A stretch of 64,000 bases of DNA, taken from the NCBI RefSeq assembly GCF_900142955.1, contig NZ_FRCP01000009.1, positions 1-64,000 of the forward strand, read 5' to 3'. How positions within the stretch are numbered: the stretch's first letter is position 1; the number at the start of each line of letters is the position of its first letter. Positions 27,720 to 36,436 of this stretch are shown here, in pieces. Source of the DNA: Anaerosporobacter mobilis DSM 15930 (GTDB lineage: Bacteria > Bacillota > Clostridia > Lachnospirales > Lachnospiraceae). The translations under genes were made by a program, and so were the position numbers. The notes beneath the pieces are model-generated. The model was not told where the DNA came from. It worked only from the letters and a program-made list of their open reading frames with translations, and searched no databases.

Positions 27720-27923
27720 TTATGTACCTGCCTTGTTTGGCAGGTACATTTTTATGTAATATGGGATGAACTCCTTTAGATAGGCTTGCAAATGATTTAT
27801 TATCTTTGCCATTAGTGGAACATTTCTGATTTTTCTGCCCTTACCAATCTTCCTTAAAGATATCCCGATTATTTTTAAAAGGTACTCTATTATTGTGTGT
27901 TTACAAATTATGCTAAATATCAA
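27720..27923 (-). pseudogene. Tyrosine recombinase/integrase fragment
   Basis: The minus strand reads LRKIGKGRKIRNVPLMAKII and NHLQAYLKEF. This is the conserved GKGRK.R.VPL core of the catalytic domain of tyrosine site-specific recombinases. The catalytic arginine-histidine regions on both sides are absent and the frame ends in a hairpin, so it is a remnant. It suggests past integration at the left edge of the cluster. Confidence 0.65.
27723..27753 (+). terminator. Terminator-like hairpin
   Basis: TGTACCTGCC at 27723-27732 pairs perfectly with GGCAGGTACA at 27739-27748 around a six-base loop, followed by TTTTTAT. It could be an independent terminator or the end of the former integrase unit. 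Confidence 0.75.
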
Positions 27924-28019
27924 TATTCATTATTCTGTAATTCCTTATTTTTCCTTTAAATACTTGGTAAAATATAACAAGTAGCATTCCTGTAATCAAT
28001 AAAACACGGGTTTGCATAA

Positions 28020-28400
28020 AAAGAATACCCCATAGTAAAATAGGTGTGTTACTGGTCAGTTATATGATGCAGATAAGATGATCAGTGATATAAAAAGACC
28101 TGTAGACCTACAGGCAGCATAAAAATCTAAAAAAGGAATCTTGGTGAAACGTCCATTGTAAATCAATGCTAAGAGACCTTGGAATACTCACAAAAACATA
28201 AATAAGAGCCGGTAGTCAGTCGTAATTTTTCACCACTAGAGCACAAAGATGACTCAGCAAAGGAGCACTGTTGGAGGAATTGGGTTACCACTGCGATTAA
28301 TCGCAGGGCCTTCAAATACAAAAAGGAAGACGTTTTTTTGTTGTGCCCAAAATTCCTTAAACCAAGCATTAAATGTAGGTTATATCCGTGGAGTAGGTTC
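28020..28400 (+). other. Gene-free stretch with RNA-like hairpins
   Basis: No supported gene is present. Several local inverted repeats occur on the plus strand: ACTGGTCA/TGATCAGT near 28052-28087, CCTGTAG/CTACAGG near 28100, and a perfect CTGCGATT/AATCGCAG palindrome near 28290. Composition is less AT-rich than the flanks. It could be a structured RNA, part of an intron or a decayed mobile element. A 66-codon minus-strand frame across 28169-28369 has no convincing start. Confidence 0.3.
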
Positions 28401-28461
28401 TGAAAAAAATGAAATGTGAGGAAAAGTAAGAGTATATAGGGGAGGTATAAGGAGGCATAGT

Positions 28462-28812
28462 ATGGGTACCAAAGAAAAAATTAAAGATTTGAGAAAAAAG
28501 AGAAAAATGACTCAATGTACATTAGAGTGTAGGATTGGAATTGACCAAGGAACAATTAGTGCTCTCGAAAATGGTAAACAGAATATATCACTTCAGCAGG
28601 TCATTTTGTATTCGAAATTTTTTGGTGTGTCTACGGACTACTTATTGGACATTTCAGAAACACAACATTCTCATAAAGTGTTGAATAGAAAGGATATATT
28701 ATTGGATAAATATTATGATTGTATTGTCCAATTGGATAAGCTATCAGAAAGAGATAAAAACGTTATCTATACAATGGTGGATTTATTAGGAAAAATGTCA
28801 TCAGACGGATAG
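28462..28812 (+). CDS. XRE-family (Cro/CI-like) regulator 1
   Basis: The 116-residue protein begins with a helix-turn-helix: IKDLRKKRKMTQCTLECRIG, then IDQGTISALENGKQNISL, ending by about residue 62. A short C-terminal helical part follows that could dimerise. Two GGAGG-like sites precede the ATG. It is the first of two tandem XRE genes just upstream of the biosynthetic operon and on the same strand, so it may control the cluster; that is inference. Confidence 0.85.
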   Translation: MGTKEKIKDLRKKRKMTQCTLECRIGIDQGTISALENGKQNISLQQVILYSKFFGVSTDYLLDISETQHSHKVLNRKDILLDKYYDCIVQLDKLSERDKNVIYTMVDLLGKMSSDG

Positions 28813-28979
28813 ATTATTATATGCAGCAATATGTCTGTAGTAATTATCCTATAAGTATCCCACATGGTATCTATATAACAAAATACAGAGAATAAAAACT
28901 GCTTTAAGTATATCCCTCTAGTACAATAGGAGGTTTTGAATTCTAATAAAAAATGTAAAATGATTAGGAGGAGGTACAA

Positions 28980-29300
28980 ATGAATAACTTTTATGATAAT
29001 GTCGGAGCCAGAATTAGAGATTTACGAGAAACTAACAGATACACAAGGGAACAATTATCAGAACTGGCAGAAATTTCTCCAAAATTCTTATATGAAATCG
29101 AAACTGGAAAAAAAGGATTTTCAGCAGATACGTTATATAGAATTGCGAAGTCATTAGCAGTTTCAAGTGAATATATTTTATCTGGAAATAATCAATACAT
29201 ATATGATGGGAAAGTTATTAACACATTAAATCTTTTTAATAATTCACAAGTAGTAAAAATAGAGGAATTATTAAAACTTATTTATGAGATCATCATATAG
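28980..29300 (+). CDS. XRE-family (Cro/CI-like) regulator 2
   Basis: A GGAGGAGG site precedes an ATG for a 106-residue protein with an N-terminal helix-turn-helix (IRDLRETNRYTREQLSELAE, ISPKFLYEIETGKKGFSADT). The C-terminal half is short and lacks a ligand domain. It lies 167 bases after the first XRE gene and 220 bases before the phosphopantetheinyl transferase, the first recognisable gene of the long co-directional cluster. Confidence 0.87.
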   Translation: MNNFYDNVGARIRDLRETNRYTREQLSELAEISPKFLYEIETGKKGFSADTLYRIAKSLAVSSEYILSGNNQYIYDGKVINTLNLFNNSQVVKIEELLKLIYEIII

Positions 29301-29521
29301 TCTGGGATATTATATAAAATTTCAATTCATAAATAATTTGGAGTATAAGTTAGGAAACATGGAGATTTTGGAATGTAATATGAGTTGGTATGTGATACTT
29401 TTTGGAAAGTGGATATGAAGAAGATGTAGACTATTCTATTTTATTGATGAGTGTATTGAAATCTTTCAGAAAGTAGTTGAGTAAGAAATTTATTATTAAA
29501 GCAGACAGCAGGAGAGGGAAT

Positions 29522-30211
29522 ATGGTAGAAATTACATTTGTAAAACTAACAGATGATGTGCCTTTCAATAGTGAACTTATAAAACATACTTCATTTGAAA
29601 GAAGAGTAAGAATTTCTAAGCTTAGAAATGAAGCAGATAAAAAGCGGAGTTTAATAGCAGAGCTATTGATAAGAAAAGCTGCATATGAGAAATTGATGAT
29701 ACCTATTGACAAGGTGAAAATTAGTTATAATCCCTACGGGAAGCCTTATATCGCTAATGCTAGAAAATTTAAGTTTAATGTATCCCATTCAGGCTCTTAC
29801 GTGGTAATTGCCGTAAGTGAATATGGAGTTGGAATAGACATCGAAAAGATAAGAGAAATTGATATGGGTATTGCTCAACGATTCTTTACTAAGAATGAGT
29901 ATTCATTTATTGAATCCTTGGCATCAGAGGTTGATAAGAGGAATGTCTTTTACATGTACTGGACACTGAAGGAAAGCTATATTAAGGCAATCGGAAAGGG
30001 ACTTAATATTCCCCTTAATTCATTTGAGTTTGCAATCGGGAATAATATAAGTTTAAATCATCAGAGGTCAAAGGGAAAATATTGCTTCACTTCTACAACG
30101 TTGAACGGTTATGCAGTTTCTTTATCTTCCAAAAGTTATGATTTAAAGTATAAGTATATCTATACAGATGAAGCAGACATATATAATTATTATAAAAGTA
30201 TAGTTAATTAG
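29522..30211 (+). CDS. 4'-phosphopantetheinyl transferase (Sfp type)
   Basis: The enzyme moves phosphopantetheine from CoA to a carrier-protein serine. The AGGAGAGGG site selects the ATG at 29522, giving 229 residues, the usual Sfp length. Key residues are visible: FNVSHSG near 85-91, GIDIEKI with Asp106 and Glu108 for magnesium, and WTLKESYIKAIGKGL near 155-169. It opens the cluster, and its natural target is the free carrier protein encoded at 35221. Presence of this gene shows the cluster uses carrier-bound intermediates even though no PKS or NRPS module is visible. Confidence 0.92.
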   Translation: MVEITFVKLTDDVPFNSELIKHTSFERRVRISKLRNEADKKRSLIAELLIRKAAYEKLMIPIDKVKISYNPYGKPYIANARKFKFNVSHSGSYVVIAVSEYGVGIDIEKIREIDMGIAQRFFTKNEYSFIESLASEVDKRNVFYMYWTLKESYIKAIGKGLNIPLNSFEFAIGNNISLNHQRSKGKYCFTSTTLNGYAVSLSSKSYDLKYKYIYTDEADIYNYYKSIVN

Positions 30212-30264
30212 AAAAAGCCTCACTAAACGACAAGTGTAGGACAAGAAAATATAAGGAGGCAAGT

Positions 30265-31233
30265 GTGAGATACATTAATGAAAGAGATATTATGAGTCTG
30301 GGTATTAATTGGAGTAATATCATAGATCATTTAGATAAAACGGTAAATTACCTGAACCAAAATGAGTATGAGCAACCTATTAAACCCTATCTGAGGTATA
30401 AGAATATCCAAAATAGAATTATTGCTATGCCAGCATATGTTGGAGGGGACATAAACATATCAGGAATTAAGTGGATTGCTAGTTTTCCAGATAATATAAA
30501 TAATGGAATACCTAGGGCCCATAGCATTGTTGTATTGAATAATGCAGATACTGGACAGCCAGTATGTATCATTAATACAGCTCTGCTAAGTAACATAAGA
30601 ACTGCAGGTGTTAGTGGATTATTTATGAGTTATTACAAAAAAAGTAGGGAACTTAAGAATATTAAAATTGGTATTATCGGATATGGTCCTATTGGGAAGT
30701 ACCACTATGCTATTTGTAAGGAAGTTTTCAAAGGCGATTTAGAGGAAATATATCTATATGATATTCGTGGGATCAACAAGGAAGATATCCATTCTACAAA
30801 AGAATGCAAAGTTACTATTGCAGAGAATTGGCAAGAGGTTTATGAACATTCAGATATATTAATTACATGTACTGTTTCTAATGAACCTTATATAGATATG
30901 CGGTCTAAAAAAGGTAAACTTTTGCTAAATATCTCCCTTAGAGATTACAAAACAGAAGCAATAAATATTCAAGAAGATTTGATAATCGTGGATGATTGGG
31001 ATGAAGTGTGCAGAGAAAAAACTGATATTGAATTGATGCATAAGAAACTAGGATTAAACAAGGAATGTACGAAATCCATTGTTGATGTTGTATGTAATAA
31101 TTGTTTGGCTGAATGTGATAAGGATAAAACGATAATGTTTAATCCAATGGGAATGGCAGTTTTTGACATTGCAACTGGAAATTATTATTATAATCTAGCA
31201 GAAAAAAACAATATTGGTACAGTATTAGAATAA
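30265..31233 (+). CDS. sbnB: Ornithine cyclodeaminase-like dehydrogenase, SbnB type
   Basis: The 322-residue protein has the ornithine cyclodeaminase/mu-crystallin fold. AGGAGG then a GTG at 30265 sets the start. GVSGLFMSYY and the NAD-binding GIIGYGPIGKYH lie near residues 112-121 and 135-146. In staphyloferrin B synthesis SbnB oxidatively cleaves N-(1-amino-1-carboxyl-2-ethyl)-glutamate to L-2,3-diaminopropionate and 2-oxoglutarate. The next gene encodes the SbnA-like partner, so the pair very probably makes 2,3-diaminopropionate. Alone, the sequence could also be another amino-acid dehydrogenase; the pairing is the main argument. Confidence 0.85.
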   Translation: MRYINERDIMSLGINWSNIIDHLDKTVNYLNQNEYEQPIKPYLRYKNIQNRIIAMPAYVGGDINISGIKWIASFPDNINNGIPRAHSIVVLNNADTGQPVCIINTALLSNIRTAGVSGLFMSYYKKSRELKNIKIGIIGYGPIGKYHYAICKEVFKGDLEEIYLYDIRGINKEDIHSTKECKVTIAENWQEVYEHSDILITCTVSNEPYIDMRSKKGKLLLNISLRDYKTEAINIQEDLIIVDDWDEVCREKTDIELMHKKLGLNKECTKSIVDVVCNNCLAECDKDKTIMFNPMGMAVFDIATGNYYYNLAEKNNIGTVLE

Positions 31234-31299
31234 AACTTATCCACTTAATACGACGCATCCTCAGAATAATCGTGTCAAGTTTATAAGGAGGAGTATTTT

Positions 31300-32265
31300 A
31301 TGTTAGATCTAGTTGGCAACACCCCGATGGTAAAAATCGAAGATCCAGGAATTAACTTATATGCAAAGTTAGAAGGCTATAATCTATCCGGAAGTGTGAA
31401 AGATAGAGCAGCAAACTATATAATTGATAATCTATTAATGAATCGTGTAATTAATAAGGATACTACAATTATAGAATCCAGTTCAGGAAATTTCGGTATT
31501 GCATTAGCAACGTACTGTAATAGAAAGGGGCTAAGATTTATATGCGTTATAGATATAAATATTCAAAAAGAGAATGAATGCATATTACATCATCTAGGAG
31601 CTGAAATCGTAAAAATAGATATTCCAGATGAAAATGGTGGATATCTAATGAATAGGTTAAAAAAGGTTAGTGAGCTCAAAAAGCGGATAGAGAACAGTTA
31701 TTGGATTAATCAATATGAAAATGTACTTAATTGGGAGTCCTATTATAATACCTTAGGGTTGGAGATATGTAATCAAATTACCAATATTGACTACATTTTT
31801 CTAGGTGTCAGCTCGGGTGGTACGATAACAGGGGTATCAAGAAGAGTAAAAGAACATAATCCTAAATGCAAGGTTATTGCAGTTGATACAGAAGGTTCAG
31901 TCATATTTGGAAGCCCCCCAAAGACAAGGCATATATCAGGTATCGGATCAAGTATTATTCCCATCAATCTAAAAAGTGCTAAAATCGATGAGATAATGAT
32001 AGTAAATGAAGAGGATACAATTAATATGTGTCGTTATTTACTCAGGAAATATGGATTGCTTATCGGAGGCTCATCTGGGGCTGTATATACTGCGGTTAGG
32101 AAATACTTTGATATTCATAAGACAGTTCAAAATCCAAATGTAGTAGTAGTGTTCGCTGATCGAGGAGATAGGTATCTGAATACCGTTTACAACGATGAAT
32201 GGGTACAGAAAATAAGGACAGAAAACAGTAAAAAAATACAAAATAATGGAGGAAGCAATGAATAA
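31300..32265 (+). CDS. sbnA: Cysteine synthase-like, SbnA-type diaminopropionate enzyme
   Basis: This PLP enzyme of the cysteine synthase family has its Schiff-base lysine at Lys34 (LSGSVKDRA), a substrate loop ESSSGNFGIALA near 66-77, and the phosphate-binding SSGGTITG near 169. SbnA condenses O-phosphoserine with glutamate, and SbnB then releases diaminopropionate. KTRHISGIGSSIIP fits this subgroup better than ordinary CysK. It follows SbnB by 66 bases and its stop overlaps the start of metK. The product could be a building block, although no NRPS that would use it is in the window. Confidence 0.87.
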   Translation: MLDLVGNTPMVKIEDPGINLYAKLEGYNLSGSVKDRAANYIIDNLLMNRVINKDTTIIESSSGNFGIALATYCNRKGLRFICVIDINIQKENECILHHLGAEIVKIDIPDENGGYLMNRLKKVSELKKRIENSYWINQYENVLNWESYYNTLGLEICNQITNIDYIFLGVSSGGTITGVSRRVKEHNPKCKVIAVDTEGSVIFGSPPKTRHISGIGSSIIPINLKSAKIDEIMIVNEEDTINMCRYLLRKYGLLIGGSSGAVYTAVRKYFDIHKTVQNPNVVVVFADRGDRYLNTVYNDEWVQKIRTENSKKIQNNGGSNE

Positions 32266-33487
32266 AAATTATTTATTTTCATCAGAATCAGTTACAGAAG
32301 GTCATCCAGATAAAATGTGCGACATCATATCTGATGCCATATTAGACGCGTATCTAGAAAAAGATCCAAATTCAAGAGTTGCGTGCGAAGTCACAGCAAC
32401 AACTGGGATAGTTACTGTAATGGGTGAGATTTCATCAAAATCAACAATCGACATCACAAAAATTGTAAGAGAGGCGGTAAAGGAGATTGGATATGAAGGT
32501 GAAGATTTTGGATTTAATGCTAGTACCTGTGCAGTTATTTTAGCGATTGATAAGCAATCAGAAGATATCAATCTAGGTGTTAGCAGTTCGCTAGAACATA
32601 AGAAAAATGAGAATATCTGTGAAGAATATAAGGATATTCAGGAAGAAGAGGAGAAAGGACGAGTTGGTGCAGGAGATCAGGGTATGATGTTCGGATTTGC
32701 ATGCAATGAGACGAAAGACTTTATGCCGGCTCCCATATATTATGCACATAAGCTTTGCTACGCATTGAGTGCTAAGCGAAAAGACAAAGTATTAAACTAT
32801 TTAGGTCCGGATGGTAAGTCAATGGTTACATTTGAATATTGCGATGGCAAACCAAAAAGAATCGATACGATTGTAATCTCTACACAACACCGGTCAGATA
32901 TTACGCAGGAAGAAATTCATGATAACATAATAAAGCATATTATTAATCCAGTTATACCCAAAGATCTAATAGACAGTGAGACCAAAATTCTTATCAATCC
33001 AACTGGACGTTTTGTAAAAGGCGGTCCATGCTCTGATACAGGACTTACAGGGCGAAAGATCATTGTAGATACGTATGGAGGAGTGGGTAAACATGGAGGG
33101 GGCGCTTTCTCGGGCAAAGATCCTACCAAGGTTGATAGAACCGGAGCTTATGCAGCAAGATATATTGCAAAAAACATTGTAGCTGCAAAGATAGCTGATA
33201 GATGTGAGATTCAGATTGCTTATGCAATTGGGGTTGCTAATCCAGTATCAGTTTATGTAGACACTTTTGGAACATCTTCCATAAGCAATGAAGAGATTAC
33301 TAAAATGATAATGAAATTGTTTGATCTAAGACCAGGCGCTCTGATAGAACAATTTGAAATGAGATCCCCAATTTATAAGCAGCTTGCAGCATATGGACAT
33401 TTTGGACGAAGCGATTTACATATCCCATGGGAAGAAACTAATAAGGCGGAAATGATTAAGGAGTATTTTAAAGATGGCGCAGAATAG
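32258..33487 (+). CDS. metK: S-adenosylmethionine synthetase
   Basis: GGAGG at 32248-32252 selects the ATG at 32258, not the ATG at 32246. The protein has all MetK signatures: EGHPDKMCD, GAGDQGMMFGFACNET near 139-154, and GGGAFSGKDPTKVDRTGAY near 275. It makes SAM from ATP and methionine in the cytosol. The start overlaps the SbnA gene, so it is embedded in the operon. A second, cluster-borne MetK is sensible where five radical SAM proteins and at least one methyltransferase consume SAM. No SAM riboswitch is seen before it. Confidence 0.96.
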   Translation: MNKNYLFSSESVTEGHPDKMCDIISDAILDAYLEKDPNSRVACEVTATTGIVTVMGEISSKSTIDITKIVREAVKEIGYEGEDFGFNASTCAVILAIDKQSEDINLGVSSSLEHKKNENICEEYKDIQEEEEKGRVGAGDQGMMFGFACNETKDFMPAPIYYAHKLCYALSAKRKDKVLNYLGPDGKSMVTFEYCDGKPKRIDTIVISTQHRSDITQEEIHDNIIKHIINPVIPKDLIDSETKILINPTGRFVKGGPCSDTGLTGRKIIVDTYGGVGKHGGGAFSGKDPTKVDRTGAYAARYIAKNIVAAKIADRCEIQIAYAIGVANPVSVYVDTFGTSSISNEEITKMIMKLFDLRPGALIEQFEMRSPIYKQLAAYGHFGRSDLHIPWEETNKAEMIKEYFKDGAE

Positions 33488-33558
33488 GCAAAGAACATCT
33501 TGCGATACTTAGGCAAAAAGAGTATCACAGGTAGTCTTGCGGTATGAATGGGGGAAAA

Positions 33559-34392
33559 ATGAAAAACTATTTAATTGGAATGGATATTGGAGGGACACAT
33601 GTACGTACCGGTTTGTATTCCATTGAGAAGAAAATGATCGTTGAATATAACAAAATATCGTTTATTCAAGGGGAAACAGCAAAAGAAGAAATAGAGGCTA
33701 ATATATGCGAGCAAATATTAAGGGTTCTGTATCAAAAACAGATATCACTGAATTCCCTAAAGGGAATAGGCCTATCCATGGCTGGTAATGTGGATCAGAA
33801 TATAGGCTGTGTGCATCGATGGCCAAATCACCATTTATGGGAAGGGTTTCCGATTTATAATTATATTCGCGAGTATTTTCATACACCTGTTATTGTAGAA
33901 GACGATGGAAACTGTGCGGCTGTTGGAGAGAGTATGGAGCAGTATGGTGATGAGCATTATAAGGGAAATTTGATTTACTGTACCATAGGAACAGGAATAG
34001 GCGGCGGTATTATCTTAAACCATAGACTGCATAAGGGAGAGTATGGGATGGCAGGAGAACTGGGACATTTATCTATACCTGAAGTACACAAACTATGCGG
34101 CTGTGGAAAGACGGACTGTCTTCAGAGCATAATAACAGACAAGCATATGGAAGAAAAAGTAGGACGGCATATAGCTGATATATTATATCAACTGGCATAT
34201 ATTCTGGATATTCCAAAAGTCATTGTGGGTGGAGGACGCATAGAATATAATCAAAATCTTTTTCAGTACATAGTTTCAATATTCAACCAGTACAAAGAAG
34301 CCGACCATAGGAATTATAGTATAGAAAAGTCAAAGCTTTATAATAAGAACGGAATATTAGGAGTGATAGAATTGTTGAGGAATGGTCAATGA
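33559..34392 (+). CDS. ROK-family sugar kinase, RifN-like
   Basis: The GGGGG purine tract makes the ATG at 33559 the likely start. ROK signatures are MDIGGTHVRTGLY (ATP site) at residues 8-20, EDDGNCAAVGE, GTGIGGGIIL and GELGHLSI, then the zinc motif CGCGKTDCLQ. Family members phosphorylate glucose-type sugars. In ansamycin clusters RifN, a ROK-family protein, phosphorylates kanosamine to kanosamine 6-phosphate for AHBA formation. The other AHBA genes in this cluster support that role. At 277 residues it is slightly shorter than usual. It is coupled to the next gene by a 4-base ATGA overlap. Confidence 0.87.
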   Translation: MKNYLIGMDIGGTHVRTGLYSIEKKMIVEYNKISFIQGETAKEEIEANICEQILRVLYQKQISLNSLKGIGLSMAGNVDQNIGCVHRWPNHHLWEGFPIYNYIREYFHTPVIVEDDGNCAAVGESMEQYGDEHYKGNLIYCTIGTGIGGGIILNHRLHKGEYGMAGELGHLSIPEVHKLCGCGKTDCLQSIITDKHMEEKVGRHIADILYQLAYILDIPKVIVGGGRIEYNQNLFQYIVSIFNQYKEADHRNYSIEKSKLYNKNGILGVIELLRNGQ

Positions 34393-35135
34393 AACTATTT
34401 ATCTTATATATACTAATCGGAATGTTGGGACAACTTATTGATGGTTCCATGGGAATGGCTTATGGAGTAACCTGCAGCACATTTTTACGTGCATTTACAG
34501 GTCTGCCAGCTGCTACAGCAAGCGCCAGTATACACTTTGCTGAAATCTTTACAACGTGTAGTTCAGCAATTTCACATATAAAGCTTCATAATGTGGATAA
34601 AAAGATGTTCTATAAACTTCTTTTACCAGGAGTAATAGGGGGAGTGACAGGAGCAGTATTACTGTCAAGAATGAATCTTGAAGCGTGGGAGATTATTATT
34701 GATGTTTACTTAATCATCATAGGAATCTCGATATTATCAAAGGTAAGGACTAAAAAAAAGAAAGTAAATAAGTTTAAAAAAAACCCAATATTAGGATTTG
34801 TTGGCGGTGCATCAGATGCTATAGGTGGAGGGGGCTGGGGGCCTATTGTGACATCAACGCTAATTGCTTCTGACCATGACGTGAGAACAACAATTGGTAC
34901 TGTTAATTCGGTAGAATTTTTTATAACTGTGACAGAGTCCATCGTATTCTTCTTCTTGCAGGGAAACGCATTTATGAGATTTAGCGTTCCAATTGTGGGG
35001 TTAATTATTGGTGGAGTCATCGTGTCCCCCTTTGCAGCATTTTTGTGCACAAAACTACCGAAAAAAATCATCATTATAATGACGGGCTTACTTATTATTC
35101 TAATCAATAGTTGGTCACTTATATGCGATTTTTGA
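34389..35135 (+). CDS. TauE/SafE-family membrane transporter
   Basis: The 248-residue protein has about eight hydrophobic segments and typical TauE/SafE repeats (LIDGSMGMAYGVTCSTFLRA near 17-36; GGASDAIGGGGWGPI near 137-151). Members move sulfite, sulfonates or related anions across the membrane. It overlaps the ROK kinase gene by four bases. Sulfate-activation genes (CysD, CysN) lie 10 kb further on in the same cluster, so a role in sulfate or sulfite supply, or export of a sulfur compound, is reasonable inference. The direction of transport is unknown. Confidence 0.88.
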   Translation: MKLFILYILIGMLGQLIDGSMGMAYGVTCSTFLRAFTGLPAATASASIHFAEIFTTCSSAISHIKLHNVDKKMFYKLLLPGVIGGVTGAVLLSRMNLEAWEIIIDVYLIIIGISILSKVRTKKKKVNKFKKNPILGFVGGASDAIGGGGWGPIVTSTLIASDHDVRTTIGTVNSVEFFITVTESIVFFFLQGNAFMRFSVPIVGLIIGGVIVSPFAAFLCTKLPKKIIIIMTGLLIILINSWSLICDF

Positions 35136-35220
35136 TTATCAAGAAGTAAAGAATTCCTTCCAATGAAGTAGCGCTATTAATCATAACAAATAAAATAATA
35201 ATTAAAGAAAGGATAAGCAA

Positions 35221-35475
35221 ATGGCGAAAAATAAAATCATTCAAAAATTAAAAGAAATTATTATTGAAAGTATGGAGTTAAAATGTACACCTGAAGAAAT
35301 AAAAGGAGATGATTTAATTACAGAGTTAGGTATCAATTCTGTAGATGCCTTGGAAATATTAGTCTGGGTAGAGAATACTTTTGAAATACTTATTGATGAT
35401 GATGATTTAAATTCACAAATACTATCATCCTTGGATACACTAGGATGTTATATTGAAAAAAAGTTAGAAGCGTAA
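35221..35475 (+). CDS. Free acyl/peptidyl carrier protein
   Basis: An 84-residue helical protein with the carrier signature LGINSVDALEI, in which Ser40 receives phosphopantetheine. A GAAAGGA site precedes the ATG. It is a stand-alone carrier, not part of a module. Only one AMP ligase (47919) is in view to load it. By analogy with mitomycin synthesis, where the ligase MitE loads AHBA onto the free carrier MmcB, I infer it carries AHBA. The next gene, 10 bases on, is a family 2 glycosyltransferase, matching the MitB step on the carrier-bound acid. Confidence 0.93.
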   Translation: MAKNKIIQKLKEIIIESMELKCTPEEIKGDDLITELGINSVDALEILVWVENTFEILIDDDDLNSQILSSLDTLGCYIEKKLEA

Positions 35476-35485
35476 AGGTAAGTCC

Positions 35486-36418
35486 ATGTTAAGAAAAGAA
35501 GTGAAAGTTAGTTTAATTATTCCCACCTATAATAAAAGCAGTCGGTTAAGATTAGTGCTGGAATCAATTTTTTATTTAAAGGACGTAGATGACCTGGAGA
35601 TTATTATTGTTAATGACGGTTCTACAGATGACACGGAAGTGGTATTGAGAAATTTTATAGAAAGATGTAGTAAAGCAGTCATCAGGGTATCAGTTATCAT
35701 GTCAAACAATAAAGGAAGATCTTATGCCAGAAATTTAGGAATTAAGAAAGCATCAGGTAGTATCATCGTTTTTACAGATGATGATTTAATACTGAATCCT
35801 AATTTTATACATGAACATAAGAAAAGGCATGAAGAGAATACACATTTAGTAGTACATGGACAGATTAATCATATACCTTATTTGAAATTTTTCAAGGATC
35901 CTATCACAGGGTTAATGATGAATGATCAGGTGACTAAAAAAAAATTGCTCGATAAAACCATTCAGATCGACATGTTTGAATCTGATAAAATAGAAAGCTA
36001 CTTAAAGGAGAATGCTCATATCAGTAAATTTGAGCAGGAAATATTTGATTTATATCAGCAAACAACAGAGGAAGACTCTTGTTTCAGGTGGGTTGGTTTT
36101 AATGGTGGGAATGTTTCTATCAGAAAAGAAAACATATTGAATGCTGGAATGTTTGATCAGCGCATGGGACTTTTATGGGGATGTGAAGATCTTGAGTTAG
36201 GGTATCGATTGTATAAGAAAGGATATTTTTTTGCATATGAAATGCAGGCTAAAAATTATCATTTAGATCACTACCGAAAAGATTCTAAGGAAATACATGA
36301 AGAATCTATGAGGTACTTTATAGAAAAACATCCGGATATAAGTATCCGACTGCTAAATCAATACTTCCGAGGAGAATATTCAAGCCTTTTGGAATGGAAA
36401 AATCAGCAAAGAGGTTAA
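35486..36418 (+). CDS. Family 2 glycosyltransferase
   Basis: The protein has a GT-A fold start (VSLIIPTYNKSSRLRLVLES), NDGSTDD at 43-49 and the metal/nucleotide motif TDDD at 97-100. GGNVSIRK then WGCEDLELGYRL, near residues 205-240, forms the acceptor side. It transfers a sugar from a nucleotide donor. It sits directly after the carrier gene. In mitomycin synthesis MitB adds GlcNAc from UDP-GlcNAc to carrier-bound AHBA; the neighbouring PIG-L deacetylase would then remove the acetyl group. The donor here is not proved. There is no signal peptide, so it acts in the cytosol. Confidence 0.9.
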   Translation: MLRKEVKVSLIIPTYNKSSRLRLVLESIFYLKDVDDLEIIIVNDGSTDDTEVVLRNFIERCSKAVIRVSVIMSNNKGRSYARNLGIKKASGSIIVFTDDDLILNPNFIHEHKKRHEENTHLVVHGQINHIPYLKFFKDPITGLMMNDQVTKKKLLDKTIQIDMFESDKIESYLKENAHISKFEQEIFDLYQQTTEEDSCFRWVGFNGGNVSIRKENILNAGMFDQRMGLLWGCEDLELGYRLYKKGYFFAYEMQAKNYHLDHYRKDSKEIHEESMRYFIEKHPDISIRLLNQYFRGEYSSLLEWKNQQRG

Positions 36419-36436
36419 GGAGACAAAAAAATAATT

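Noticed and set aside
28169..28369. A 66-codon minus-strand gene in the structured gap
   Set aside because: No ribosome-binding site, no protein-family pattern, and it runs through the palindromic hairpins that better suggest RNA or decayed DNA.
31234..32258. A possible SAM riboswitch controlling metK
   Set aside because: The metK start overlaps sbnA, and the only upstream gap (31234-31299) is too short and lacks the riboswitch core pattern.
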